In this document: positions 13,291 through 47,992 of the stretch, piece after piece | How positions within the stretch are numbered: the stretch's first letter is position 1 | Layout: each line of letters begins with the position of its first letter | Source of the DNA: Pholis gunnellus | Taxonomy: Eukaryota > Chordata > Actinopteri > Perciformes > Pholidae | NCBI GenBank assembly: GCA_910591455.2 | Contig: OU342806.1 | Span: 12,193,426 to 12,257,425 of the forward strand | Length of the DNA: 64,000 nt | Direction of reading: 5' to 3' | The notes under the pieces: model-generated | Told to the model about the DNA's origin: nothing | The model's input: only the letters and a program-made list of their open reading frames with translations | Databases searched by the model: none | Program-made: the position numbers and the translations under genes

Positions 13291-14955
13291 GAGCACAGGA
13301 CCGACCCGAACCCTAACCCTCCACTACAAAATTGAATGCACGTATGCAAGTGCACAGGTGTGAGATACATTTGTGCTTTCAGATGCCTGGACATTTAATG
13401 AAATACAAATTGACAACTAAAAAAAGGACCCAATGACGATCCGTTTGCGAGTTTAATTTAATGTTCACAGTGAAATGATTAGAAATCAATACATGATTAG
13501 AAGGGAAAATCCATTATTTCCAGTAGGAAGCCCAACATCTATATTCTTCTAACTTGGACGGTGTAGTGATATCATTTTGCTGTTGTTTTTTTTGTTAAGG
13601 CTGCAAGCTTATTCTACAGCTTCACTACGCTCAAATGTTTGAAGGCTTTCCATGCACATATCAGGAGTTAGTCATTGGCAGTGCTCCTCCACGTCCTGTG
13701 ACACCCATTAACGCTGACATTGAGAAGCCTCTGTTACACACACAAAGCTGCCTCTTCACCCTTAATTCAATCTTCTGTCTCACGAGTATCCACAGTTTAG
13801 ATTGCTGCCGTCCAAGCAAATATAGGACCATTGCCTATGGCATGCTGGGTAATAAAGTACCGACAGTTAAATATGTTAACTTCCCAAATTCTTTGCCAGA
13901 GGGGTCTAGTCAATATCTCAACTTTAAATGATTCACTTAATGGTTAATCTGATGGTGGTTCATGTTAAACAAAGCACATCAAGTCAAGTCTTTATTTACA
14001 ATCTGCAGATTGACTCACAACACAGTCAAATGAATGAGCTGAGTGCATGAGCAAATGAGGTTTTATACAAACTGACAAACAATGAGATCAGAGAGGGACG
14101 GAGTGACTTATTAATTTAAACAGGTAAAATGACAGCATCTTCAAACGATGACATAGCAATTAAGGCCGTCTGATCTTCTCCCGTCTTGAACATTGTGAAA
14201 AGGCACTAACAGTTTGCTATTTGCAAAGACATAAAATGTATTTAATAAGAAGTAATAAGGCATGGCCTCTTCACGTTTTCGACATGGTCACTGTGATAAA
14301 AGACAAAGTATATGCAGGTTAAGAAGGGTCAGTGTGGCCTGTGGTATGGAAGAATACATGGAGTCTGGAAAATGTCCAGTACATATGCAAAGCAGGAGAA
14401 CATAGTTGCACTGAAGGCCAAATAAAGTTGCAGATGCTCATTCTGACAACTACAGAAGGATACACACATAACAATATTCATATGTGAATAGATTCCAAAG
14501 CAGATTTTAATTGCAGTTCTTTTGACGCGAGCGGATTCCAGTTACTCCGAACCGTGTTTCTGGTAAGAGATGGTGACGACTGCTCCGTTGTTTTAAATGT
14601 AACTTTTTAAAGCTGCATGTCTGGATTACATATCTACCAGACATGTCAGTGCTCCATTTACTGGGTGTAAGGAGGAATGCCTAAATGTATGCTCAAAATA
14701 AATATTACTTAATGTGATGTCTATTAATTGTATATTTTACGACCACTGCCCTGTGAGGTACAGTGCTTGGCCCAGTCAGCATCAGCTTCTGTATAAAAAC
14801 CTTTTCCCGCCCTCTCCACTACAGAACACAGCGTGCCTGCAGTAAAAATATTGCAGAACAAAACATAACCAAATTCAACACGTTTGCATAAATTGTCAAG
14901 ATAAGAAAAAAAACATCGTTAAAAAGGTGACTGACCACCTGAGAATTATGTATAA
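13291..14955. other. Intergenic spacer between the MFSD8-like gene and polr2h
   Basis: No exon-like structure, RNA gene or clear mobile element was recognised. The polr2h 3' end enters from the right at about 14964. Confidence 0.5.
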
Positions 14956-14963
14956 AAGAAATC

Positions 14964-14969
14964 TTTATT
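14964..14969 (-). promoter_or_regulatory. polr2h: Candidate polyadenylation signal of polr2h
   Basis: The minus strand reads AATAAA in the context AAATAAAGATTTC, about 270 bases past the polr2h stop codon, giving a plausible short 3' UTR. Confidence 0.55.
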
Positions 14970-15239
14970 TACAGTTTGCCAGCAGATGCAGGTTGCAGTT
15001 CTTAAGTGTCACAGTCTTTAATCTGTAGTCCATCATCTTGGAGAAAACATTTTGTAACTACAAAAGTAAAAAACTAAATATGTTTTCTTCAGCCTCCACA
15101 TCTGTCTATGAGCTGCTCTTGGATGATGGTCACGTGCTGCAGACTTGAGAATACCAATGTTCAGTGTACAGTTCATTTGGACTTTAAAGTTGACTGTGGC
15201 ATTCGAGGAACCAGTGAAGTGGGCAAGCAGAGGTGAGTC

Positions 15240-17310
15240 TCAGAAGGCCAGTTTCTTCATGAGGAGGTAGACCCGGGCGTCCACCTCGAAGCCGTGAAGG
15301 TTGTTGGCGTCTCCTTGCAGCCTCATGAGGAGGCCGCCAAAAGACACATAGGCAGAGCTGAAAGGAGGAGCACATCCGTGAAAGTTACAAATGAGAATGA
15401 TTCCAACGCTGGTAACAACTGATGAATAATAAATCGTTATCTCTCACACAGACCTTTGTTGGGCAAGTAATACACATAATTACACACAATAGTGGACCAA
15501 TGACAATCCACTGAAAAGCCTCCTACAGTGTAATCTTTTCATAACGATGAGTCAGTAAATTTCATTAAAGTATTAATATACATGTACAACTAGGAATATA
15601 TTTTCTGGCGATTATTTAGCACGTCAATATATTTTTTTTAACTTGTTTTTGTCATGAACACATGAATAATAAAGACCGTGTTTCGGAACAAGGTGGATTT
15701 TTTTCTGAGCTTTCCGACCCCAAATAAAGTCATCAACCAATCAGGTTGTGCTATACCTTTCACAATAAAAGCCCAAGACATAATGCTGAAAAGTATTTTA
15801 CATTTAATGTTTGTGCTAATTTCAAAATGTTCCTGTGGAATTATTGCACAAATAATGTATCTATAACAGCTGAAATGCTACTTGTCATTATGCCAATGGT
15901 TGATTGATTAGTTATTGTATTAACGTCATAGCTTCAGTCAAAGTGAGAAACTTCACTCACAGGCGTGTCGCTGCTTCCGTTGAAGTCTCATCGCCCTCAA
16001 TCTTGTAAACCTTCCCATACATCACATAATCAAACTGGTCCGCTCTGGGAATGGAAACAAAGTTAAATGAGAGCACATATCTAAACCAGCAAACAATCAA
16101 AAAAATACATACACTGATGGTATTACGTCCTATAAAACAAAAGTTAGCATTTTATTCGTAATGTTAAATGCATCAATGAATGAAGAGCCTATGTCTCACC
16201 TAGATGGCCGGTCATCCTGAGGATTGTACTCTCCGTCGTCTGGCGTTCCATCTTCATATAACGTGCTGGCAATAACCAGCCGGAACTTGTCACCTTAATG
16301 AAACGGACACATGCAAGTGAGTTTCTATAGTGGGCTCAGACACCCTGGGTTATTTAAGCACGGTACTTTACTCGTGTATCCTTTTATATAAAGGTGCTCT
16401 CACAGATAGAGGACATAAGAGTAAAATGTAGCTGTTTTAATGCAAAATGAGTGAAGCCAAACACTTATGTGACCACTTTATGAAAGAGTGCTTTAGATTG
16501 AAGAGGAGCACATGTACTCTGATGTCATGTGGAAAGATAAATGACTTCATAATATGATTGTGTTAAGACAAAAAAAAAAAAAAAATACTTAAAATAAATG
16601 TACAAAAAGACAAATATATTGCTCCTTACCAAGATCAACAGGATATATCTGAATGTTCACATCCAAGATGAGGTCCATCTTAAAAGATTCACTTTCACAA
16701 TGCAGACGAGATACTTAAGTGGAAAAAAACAAGTGGTAGATTTGGGATTAGTTCATTTGCAGTTTTAAAGTTAAGGATATCAATTGAAAACAACATTGAA
16801 TACATGAATGTAAATGCAAATATAGGTTAATACTTTTTGCAGGTGAAATACATAAACATAACTCAAAACAAAAGGAAAGAAGCAAGATCAACAACAAACA
16901 ACTAGAATGTAGATAATTGAAGCTGTGTGATTGGCCACAAGCGTCATTATTTTGGATTTACGTTCTTGGACACCCGGTTAAAAAGGTAAGACCAACATTA
17001 ATTCTACTTTTTCAATGGTTACATTTCCATTATGAAAAAATGCATCTGGGTATTTAGCTTGATAGATGCTAGATGTTATTAATGGTTTTCAGATGATGTC
17101 ATATTTCTATATGGTGGCTGATGGTTGATTACCGGATAAATGTACCAGTACTGTAGTAGAGACCGGAGACTATTGTAATGTACAGAGTTATAACTTTGCA
17201 CCTTCTTCAACCTTGTTTTTAATGACATTTCACACACCTCTGTCAAACTTCTTGCCATCGGGATCAATGTCCTTTACATCGAAGATATCTTCAAACAGGA
17301 TTCCAGCCAT
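15240..17310 (-). CDS. polr2h: RPB8, shared subunit of RNA polymerases I, II and III
   Basis: Five coding exons (17310-17238, 16713-16630, 16293-16200, 16044-15961, 15357-15240) join in frame through GT-AG introns to give 150 residues, the same length as the human protein. It begins MAGILFEDIFDVKDIDPDGK and ends RVYLLMKKLAF, with RLHCESESFKMDLILDVNIQ, YNPQDDRPSRADQFDYVMYG and LLMRLQGDANNLHGFEVD between. These are near-identical to vertebrate POLR2H. The protein is a small OB-fold-like subunit of the nuclear polymerase core. The start ATG follows an upstream splice acceptor at about 17331, so exon 1 (about 18005-18200) is non-coding. It is transcribed away from armc9. Confidence 0.97.
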
Positions 17311-17433
17311 CTCTGTCCGGGTCTATGAACTTGGGAAGGAAAGAAGATAAAACATATAATATTATTATAACAACTGTCATACCTAGGAAGCTTCAGACTT
17401 TAATAACAAGTGCTCGTATTGTATTTACTAATT

Positions 17434-17449
17434 GGGGGGGGGGGGGGGG
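17434..17449 (+). repeat. Poly(G) tract
   Basis: A 16-base G homopolymer in the 5' intron of polr2h (C-rich in the transcript). Confidence 0.75.
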
Positions 17450-18004
17450 AGTGTGACAAACAAGGTGTCTGTGCTCTGCTCATTTCTACAAGTCAACCTG
17501 TACAAGTTTACTTTATATCAGACTAGAAGATGCCGAAATTCATAAGAACTACAGGCTTTATAATTACTGTCCAGTGGATTTTCAGACTACACGCTGAAAG
17601 CTTCCTTTCGGACACTGGACACAGATCGCAAAGACAGTGCAAAGTGTAACGTTAGCTCAACTTATTAGATACAACAATAGTGATAATAGAGACAAACCTA
17701 CTTCACAAAACTAGTTCAATCACACTGACGATGAAGATGAAGATGAACCCCATTAGCTAGAGTCCATGTGGAACATGAACATTAACTTTAGCTTAACATG
17801 AAACGTTTGAACTCAAACATGTGTTGGCAACTAAACACTCTCAACGGGCGTTAATTCAACGACGCTGCTTCAAGGCATCGCCGAGTTATCATTTGACCAA
17901 GTCTAGCGGTCTTGTTCGCTAACTAACGTAACAACTTCAGACGAATCCCACAATCAGGCTAGCGGTTAGCTTTAGCATGTTGTGCACACGCTTCCCAAGC
18001 TTAC

Positions 18005-18700
18005 CTCAAATAAGTTGACGTTCTTGTATTGTATTGGGAACAGAATGAAGTCACAGTCACCCAGTTTCTCTCTGTGGCAATGCGTGTCTAACGTGTGCAC
18101 TAGTTAACTTATTCTTCATTCATTAACGTTACTGTGTGAAGCCAGTTGTATTGAATCGATAGACTGTAGGATTATACCGCGGAGAAATGTGCTCAACCTC
18201 TGACACGAAAACTACTTCCGGTTGAAAATACAAACTTATTATAATTTACCGACTGATGTTAGAAATGAAAATAGATGGGATCACGTTTTATTGTCTCTAG
18301 CTAACAAAAATAAACTATAGTAGAAGTAATACGAAAAATCAACGTTGTAGCTGTCGTTACTGTAATTTCATGTTTAAAAAAAAAAATTGTGGTTTACACG
18401 TCATTTGTTGAATAAAGTAGGTTTTTGCAGAATTAAAATTTTTCACAATCGTCTCTTGCCAGTTTCTCTAAGAAATAAGTAATGTTTATACGATCCAGTT
18501 GCTTTCCGCTGATACAGTAAAGTGTCATACTTTACGACATTTGCCTCTACTTTCCTGGCTGCATTTCCCAACTGTTTGGTTGCTAGGTGTTTTAGCGTCA
18601 TATCTGTGTACGGTTGCTAGCTAATGGCTAGCTGACTAATATTGTAAGTGAAGCCCATAAGCCTTGTCGAAAATGGATTGTAAAAGATTTAGTCGCGGGC
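18005..18700. promoter_or_regulatory. Divergent promoter region between polr2h and armc9
   Basis: A non-coding first exon of polr2h probably ends at the donor at 18004/18005 (GAG|GTAAGC on the minus strand). An ETS-type site ACTTCCGG lies at 18214-18221. A candidate armc9 first-exon donor, ATATT|GTAAGTG, lies at about 18643/18644. Two GTTGCTAG elements (18579-18587 and 18613-18620) look like half-sites of the RFX X-box, which controls many ciliary genes. The arrangement suggests a compact shared promoter; start sites are inferred. Confidence 0.55.
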
Positions 18701-19094
18701 GAACACATTGAAAGGGACAATAGCCTATATTCACGAATGTGTGAAAAGGGTGAGAATTATGTTATGTTTGCTCTTAGCGTCAGATAACGTTAACTGATTA
18801 GCTTCTCTGCTAGTAACGTAGCTTAACTAGCTTGCCACATTTTGCAAACGTTGATGTTGTCGTTGAAGTTGACTTAGTGAGCTAACATTAAATGAAATGG
18901 CTTTGTAATTTACGTGTTTTGGGTGCTACACTCATATGACTATTTAATAGTGCCATGTATTGTCCTGTGCTCAAAGGCTCTGCAGAGCGCTTGATGGAAG
19001 TACATGCGTTCTTTAATGAGTGCAGACGTCTTTGCTGTCAGTAGGTGTTTTCAAGGTTTTGGTCACTCACATGAGTTCCAGGGAGGCAGCCAAG

Positions 19095-39982
<20,888 letters not shown>

Positions 39983-41127
39983 AGAGGGAGTTGTCACCAT
40001 GGAATAGCACTATCTCCCCGGGAGCATCGGGCTTCCTGTAACATCATCCCCCGAGGTTGTGATCAGGGTCAGGGCAACAGGGATGGCCGAGGATCAGCAG
40101 CAGCAGGAGTAGGGGCTTAAACAATGCGAAGCATTGTGGCTCTCCGTTTTTTTTTCTTCCCCCCTTTTGGCTTCAGCACAGACTTCTGTAACGTGATATA
40201 GACAATAACCACAACCCCCAGCCGTCCAACCCTGTGTCACTTGTAGTCTTAGTTGGCCCTGAATTTCTCCACTCTCTCATCAAGGTGATAGTTGGCCCAC
40301 CTAAATATGTGCAACATCCTCCAGCCATGAAAAAAAAAATCGCCTGCAACAAGATGCAGGTGATCTAACTCGAAAGTATAGCTCTGACTCGGGGCAGTTC
40401 AAGGGAAAAGGTTTCCGGTTTTCTGACGTAAGCACATTGCATTTCTTTTTTTATAAATCCTCAATATCTGTGTTTAAGTCTGAATACAAGCTGACGTGTT
40501 CAGACTTAAACACACATGGTTTTACCTGGTTTTTAACTCCACATGAACCAGGCATGAATGGTTTAGGATACGTGACAGAACTAGGCATAGAGATACAATG
40601 TATAATAATTATTCTGTGAATATCACACAGTGTATTTCATTTGAAATGAGGCATGGCAAGGACTCCTCATCTTGATTCTACAAATCTGTCATTCTGATTT
40701 TCACCACGTACTGTATTTATTCATTTTTGACTGGTTGAAAATATCCATCCACATGAATAAATCATTTTACCGGCTTTACTTCATATATTACACATTGTCT
40801 CATATCAGAGTAGCTGCTCTTGTTTAACTTATGCTTCAGGAACTGTTTACAGAAAGACACAGGCCTTGACATGAGTAGTCAGGCTAGTGCTAGTTTATAT
40901 ATATGTGTATATATATATATATATATTTAGAAGTGTTTATGGCTATTAACATACACCACCATCTATACATCTGACAAAAATAACTTGAAATTGTGTGAAC
41001 GTCTTAAATCCAGCATTGTTTGCATTGTACATTTGCACTGTTTTCCAGGTGTGGTGATGTACAGTATATTTATGTGTACTGCTGCATTTTTGTTGTAATC
41101 CATTTTGATACTGTTCAAGTGGTTTTA

Positions 41128-41133
41128 AATAAA
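41128..41133 (+). promoter_or_regulatory. armc9: Candidate polyadenylation signal of armc9
   Basis: AATAAA in TTTTAAATAAATGTGCG, about 1.15 kb past the stop at 39980-39982. It is the first clear canonical signal I noticed after the stop. Confidence 0.45.
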
Positions 41134-42159
41134 TGTGCGACGTGTCACCTGTTTTCTGGTCTTGGAATCTATAACCCATTAGCCGCTTTATTGAATTTCT
41201 CAATTTGATGATGCAGTTTAAGCTCTGGTTGGCTACTACTGCCAAGATCTGCAGCACAGTCTTGAATCATAAAACACTTCCAGCCAGCAGTTGGCATATT
41301 GTGCCCACACAGTGTTGTGTGCTCGTCTTTGTGTTGCACTCTGCAAAGGTAAAAAAAAAAAAAACTTGTGTTCAACTCATCAAGATGTCACACAGCAGGA
41401 AGATTTCTGCTCTCGTATCGTGTTGTAAACTGAAAGCTATGTCACACTCGCCAACTCAGCTGATAGCTCTGCCCTCACAAATGTTCTGTGGACATGCTGA
41501 AGTTTTCAATTAAAGTCTCCATGAATAATTGCATTAGCATTCAAGACTCTTACTCTAAGATCTGTTGCTTGCGGTCAGTTTACACCAGCATTCTCTTACT
41601 TAACCCATCGGCTGCTTTGACAGAAAGGTTTAGTTTCTCATGGGGCAACGGAGAGTTCATAGAGGATATGGACAGCAAAGATCCTTCACCGGTGACAAGG
41701 CTGGAAAAGTAATCGTATAAATTCAAACCGTTCAAGGTTTTGTAAACTGTTGGATCTGTGTAAAGCATAAAATCAAACTTGCTGTTCATTCTCAGCACAC
41801 AAATGCTATGTAGTTAAAGACTTGTGTGGAATGATTAAGAATAATGATCGATGGTGACGTGACATTGCTGGCAGCAACTTTCCCTCTCTGCTTTCAGGTA
41901 TGCAATCACTGATAAAAAGGAAAGGAAGGAATGAGAAAGGTGTGTAAAAAAGCAAAAAATGGAATAGAATAGAGTTCATCCGTGTTTCACGCTCTTTCAA
42001 AAAAGATCTTCTAGACGCTGTCTTCTGTTCATCACACTAGCATTGACAAAATGCACTCCAAAAGACCCCTGCTACTTGTCACAACCGGACTTAATTTAGT
42101 GATCCTGTTGTTTAGAGGGAAAGCCATCTTCTGCCCTCCTCTCTCAAAACAGGCAGTGA

Positions 42160-42161
<2 letters not shown>

Positions 42162-42204
<43 letters not shown>

Positions 42205-42208
42205 CGTG
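42162..42208 (+). repeat. (TG)n microsatellite
   Basis: An uninterrupted TG run that grades into a GTGC/GAGC-rich tail. Confidence 0.9.
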
Positions 42209-45200
42209 CGAGCGAGCAAATGTGCGTGCGACCGAGTGAGTGAAAGGGTGGTTTGCAAAGTAGACACATTTTTACACAGTCCAAAACAACGAATCAGTCA
42301 ATTCCCTCTTTGTCCACGTCTTGGCAAGGTATAACTCAACACATTGACTGTTGCCCTCCTGGTGTTCCCCCAGGTGACCAAGTGACTGATTACGAGTCAA
42401 CCTTCCCCCCTATGGGTGACATCAGTGCTGACCCTCAAAAAAAAAAACAGGATACGCACAGGTGCAAATAATTAAATTAATGATAGACAAATTCCACTGA
42501 GCTGCAGGCTCCTGGTATTGTGCATGCTGAATCCCTGTCACACTGTCATGACTTACTGCGACACTTGAATGGCTTAATGTTAAACCGTTAATGTCATTAG
42601 TAACACCTGTGCTTTTCCTGTTATGACAAGTCCAAATGTCTGCTGTGTAAAAAGACCGTCTTCAAACAGATGCCCTACTAAAAGACATACTGTATATCAC
42701 GAGTAACTACAAGTTAAGTTCCTGTGATTAAGATGTTAACACCCATTCAGTGACTTTACTTAATAACACACAGATATATGTAAAGGCTGCGGGATTGATG
42801 TATCGCTTGTCTTTCTAACTTTCACGTGTGGACCCCTGAGGCATGACATGTTCAGCGATTAATACTGTGGACGTTGCCGGTGAGCAGCAGCACAATGCGA
42901 GGAAACAGGCCGCACATGAGGAGTGACGCACTTGTAGCCAGGTGGCCGTGTAACCCTGAGCTCCAGCCACGCCGCTGCTGTCCAGCTGTAACGGCGACAG
43001 AGAGGAAGCTGCTGCAATCTATCAAAACAAAATGTGGATAATGACTCGGGATGGGGCTTACAGATATGGAAAATCATCAAACAGTTTACGATGGCTTTTA
43101 TAAGATGAAGATATTTCCAGCGAGTGCAGGGAAACACAGTTCAACCCCATGGCGGATCTGATATACCATTTCAGCTTCAAAAGGCTTGTCGAGCTTGTAA
43201 AGCAATTGTATCGTTATCAAGGCTGGATTATAAACAGGGCAGAGTCGGCAACTGTGCCACATGATCCTAGAACTCCAAGAGCCCTGAAAGGTCCCAGGTT
43301 CCTTTTTGTCTTTTGGTTAATTTGATTGAAAGTTGACATGGTAAGGGCATTTTACAGGGTCCTTGCTTGTTACCGCATCTTGAGAGCCTGTCTTGAAGGG
43401 GGAGCCTTGTCATTTTGTGCTCATATGTTGCATATTCCTAAATGAATGTCTTTAATCAATTTAATCCGTAACAAATCTGTCATATTGAACAGCTACAAAT
43501 TGAGTTGAAGGAACATGGTTTAATGGGTGCCAGCTCTTGCAGGTAAAACTGGCAATGAGTATCCAGGAACACAATGAAGATGTTCACGTCATTTGGGTTT
43601 CTTTATTTCTGCTTTTTAAAACCTGGGTCTTTGTAGTTTCGACAATCACTCCCTTTGGTCCTCATACCAATTTACTCATCTGAGGAAGCAACTGCCCACC
43701 TCACGGCTTTACAGCAGAGTTCATTAGAATGAGCACCCTGTGCTGTCAGACAAACAAATCTGAAACAAATTTGAAATTGCAAACAAAAGTGGATTTCAAT
43801 TTGCATTATCAACAAATGCAATGGGACAATTTTGACCCAAAACAGCAAGATTATGTAATAATTCAACCTTCCACTTTGACTTTACTTGTAAAAAAGTGTT
43901 TCAGTGACCTGGAGACTTGTTTAGGACCTTGTTCTGCATTTCCTTTAAAGCTATGTTGAGAAAACTGAACACATCCTTTTATCTCTACAAATAATCTGGT
44001 GAGAAAATGTGCTCATATAATGTTGACCAAAGCTACAAAACTAATTTTTTTGAAGACGCTCAAATCTTCAACAACAGGAGCATCCTCTACTGAAGAGTCC
44101 TAACTGTCATCAGGATCAATGGCACCCATTTCAGATTTGTTTATCAGCAGACAGCCATGTGCTCCACTGATAAAAAAGGTGACGCCAACCGACAAATGAC
44201 AGCGTTTCAGCGTCTCTGTCTCCTGATCCTCCGGTTTCCTCTTGACTGGTCCTTTTGAACGGATAGATAGAGGTGACCCCAACAGCTTCCCTTTTGTCGT
44301 AAACACTTGAAGCTGTGTGTCTTTCCTCCCAGGTTCATTAAAAAGACATCATTACGTATCGACAGAAGGCATTCTTGTCAGAGCTTTGGATGTGATATCC
44401 AAATATCAAAGTTAAAGAGGGTTCTCATCAAACAGACCAAGGACTAAAGCCTATTTGGAATTCACCTTTTACATTTTTGACCTTCTCAGGAATGTCCTCA
44501 CAAACTATCCATTAACTCTTAGCATGAATGCGCGTACACTTTTTCCGTGTGCACACACTCCAACAAACCTGAACTGTGGGTTTGTGCTTTATGTTTGTGC
44601 TTTATGGCTTTATGGGAAACAGTAAATGTCCGGCTGTTGATTCTTGAACAGGAAGGGGATAACAGATTAATCACTGTCACAGATGACAGCTGCATCGGTT
44701 TAACAGCAAGCCACGCTGGTTGCTTTCCTCTGGGACTTCCTGCATGCACCGAGGGTTTATTGTCTGTGACGACGCTAACATTTCGAGAATTAAGCGTGGC
44801 AGTTGATTCTCTCAATTGAAAACAACCGTTAATAATCTAAACTCAACTCAGAGACCATTCAGAAAGGAGACGGCGCTGTCAGTTTTCTGTATCTGTGTCA
44901 CATGGATTATACCACTGCCGCGCCCCATAAGATAGTAGCTGCAGGTCCTGGAGTCTATTAACTCAAAATGGGAGAAGTAACACATATTATGATTGATTCT
45001 TTTGCCCCATAGCCACCGAAGTAAATATGTTTCATAAGCCACATAATCCTCTGAACATTCTGACACCAAAATGGCATTTTTTCAGACAAGGTGGGGGGAC
45101 GGGGGTAGGCGAACACGCAGCTTAGGGGACAGGAAGTGTATACCATTTCAAACCATTGGCAGAGCTGCTGATGCGTCGTCTTTGTTGTTGAGCATCTTCG

Positions 45201-47992
45201 CTTCAACTGCGGTTCTCACCAACCGTCAGGTTCCTGCAGGTGTTTTCAGCCTTCCAGCCTCAGGTAGCAGTAGTGAGCTTACAAGGAAACGAAGAGGACA
45301 CCAGACTAGGGTTAAGGCTATAGGCTTGATAGTTCATACAAACAGAAATTGACAAAACGACCTCTGCTGATTTGGACCCCGAGAAATGAGCTCTAGTCTA
45401 TACTATAGTGAGCAAATGGGAGTTAAGATTATTTGGTCAATTTCTCAAATTGTTTTGACGCTGCAGGATACCAATCACAGAGTGAACACACCAGGTTTCC
45501 CAAAATAGCATCAAGTAAATCATTCATATCTTTCTTGTGACTTTACCTAAGGGTAACGTATTTGAAACTAACTAAGGTGTGTCAGCACGTCCAAAGCCAG
45601 GAACAACTATAGTTGGCAAAATCAGCAAGAATTCTGCATTCATTAATTAAATTTTTGAGTGATAAGGTGTATTTCAGAATGCCTTTTGTAGCTAGGTGCT
45701 GATGGCCTTATTAAAGTTTGTTTTTTTAACCCACAGGGGCCTCTGGTTGTTTAAAGAGGGGGCTGGTGTTTACCTATAGCCAAAGCTGACAGGGACATTC
45801 ATAACACAGCCTTATCACATCGCCTTTGTTCTATCGGCCTTTTCAGAGACGAACATCCGTGGTTGACGGCTGAGTGGAAAAGAGCGAGGGGGAAGAAAAA
45901 GATCCCCTCAAGCCACGTCTTCTTCCCCAGCAGTAAATTCTTTCATGGTGACTGCGGAGTTAGCAGCCAGGGCCCCTCACTTATCTACAGGAGGAGGGAC
46001 ACGTGAACTTTCTGAGGCTCCTTCATCCCAGTCAGGCTCTTGACAGTCGGGCAGACCAAAAGGTAATCTTCACCCAAGTCCCCCAGGTGTGTTAAACCCA
46101 ACAAAGGATTAGCACAGACTTCCTCTGAGCCAGAAGAAGCGGCAAGGTTTTTCCGTTTCTTTGTAACAATCTATTTGTCTTACCACCCCTAACCCTCCGG
46201 CCCACATTGACTTCCTCATACTTGCTTAAACCACACCAAAAGGTGAAAGGGGGCAGTTGATTATTCATTATCAAGGTGGAGTGACTCAGGGAAGGACATG
46301 GGTGGGTCATATTGTGTAATTTCACCTGTTGACGATAAAGATTTCCCAACTCTGCAAACGTTTTCTAGGTCATTTATTGTGATTAAAAAAAGAATGCTCT
46401 GGGGAAGCAATGCAGTTGCAGTTGAAAACTGTAATATCATGGAGTTTTGACATTTGTCAAGGAAGCTCAAGTTATAGAAGAGAAATTGAAACTTTTACAT
46501 GAAAATCAACAACACTGCAGTTACTTGGTCATATCCTGACACCAGCCACATGTGAAATTGACTCGCTGTGCTCTTAGGACTCAGTTTTCCTTGGTGGATG
46601 CCTCTGTTAGACATCAGTGACAAACGCTGCCTTTCTAGCCAGGGGAAAGATGAGGGACCGTGGTATCCATCACCACCTCACTGCTCTGCAGCACTTGCAG
46701 AGCCTGAATCCACAGAGAGAGAAAAAAACAACCAAAACGGGAAAAAACACCGCCAGCAGGCAACAGGATGCACATGGCCCTGAGAAGGATGGCTGGTTGG
46801 ATCCAGGAAATGGAGAGAGAAGGAGAGGAAGGAGAAAAGTTGGATCGCAGCTGTGTTCGGATTGGAAAAAACCCTGTTTTGAAACACAGAGAGACATTGT
46901 GTTGTTCTTTCCCCAGACCATAAAGAGGTGCACGAGTACAGTTTGCCACAACAAGGGTTAAGTGTGTTTGTGGTGGTGACAGCTGTGCAATCCGCAATTC
47001 ACCCATCACCAGTCCTCATTTGTTTGCACGTCTGAGAGACCACAAGAGTGAAAATCAAACATCAACAATATTTGTTTACAGTGCAATACTCATATTTTGG
47101 TGCGATTTCTCAGATTGTATAATTTAAGAGATAGCTAAACTTAGTCTTGGTTTTGATTTTCAGTAAATGTAGATAAGATCTTTAAGTCAAGTTCCAGGAA
47201 TGCATTCAACAAAAGCCCGAAACTTGTCTTGACAACTGTCTCCAACAGCGTGGCTATAAAAGTGTTACATCAAATGACATGTCACTTCTGTAGGTCGTCA
47301 AGTATTTGAAATCCTTTGTTACGCAATGTCTGCGAAAGGCCGGGGAGCTGATAAAGACCCATGGTGTTTGCTCCTTAACACCAGGACCTCTTGCTGACGT
47401 CAGTAGCATACCGGAAAGCCCGCAGTATAACAATATCACTAATAGTTAAGTGAATCATTGTGGCTCTGTTAGTTATTTAGGCTGTTCCTGGCCAACGTTT
47501 TTTATAAGCCTGAGAAATTTCACAATTCCACTTCCTTAAGTTTCCATTGTGCAGTTACATACTTTTGACACCATTCCTTCCTTATTGTTTATTTTAATGC
47601 TGTATTCCTATAGTGTGTCCGATTCATTTGTAAAACACATTGAAATAAGACTTTTTCATTTGAGGTGTTATTATGTTATTCACTTCTTGGTCACTTCATA
47701 TCTTTACCTTTACTTAAAGCTGTATCAGTCAAACCGGGGCCACTTGAAGATGACAAACCATCACCATATCCCTGCTTATATCGTTTTGTACGGCGAACGT
47801 GGTAGCAAACAACTGTCTACTCACACATCCAAGACACACAAAGGAACGTTACCCGAATACCTCTTCTTTTTTTGCTCTGTTTTGGCCCCCACTGTATGTC
47901 TGCTGCTGCTACACATTCTCATTCCCAACTCGTCAAATATTTTCTGTTTGAACTTCCATGTTCACAGGAAACTTACAGTACATGGATATATC

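Noticed and set aside
15240..17310. PDE6D, which lies near ARMC9-NCL in human, as the small minus-strand gene
   Set aside because: The assembled protein matches RPB8 from end to end and shows none of the PDE6D sequence.
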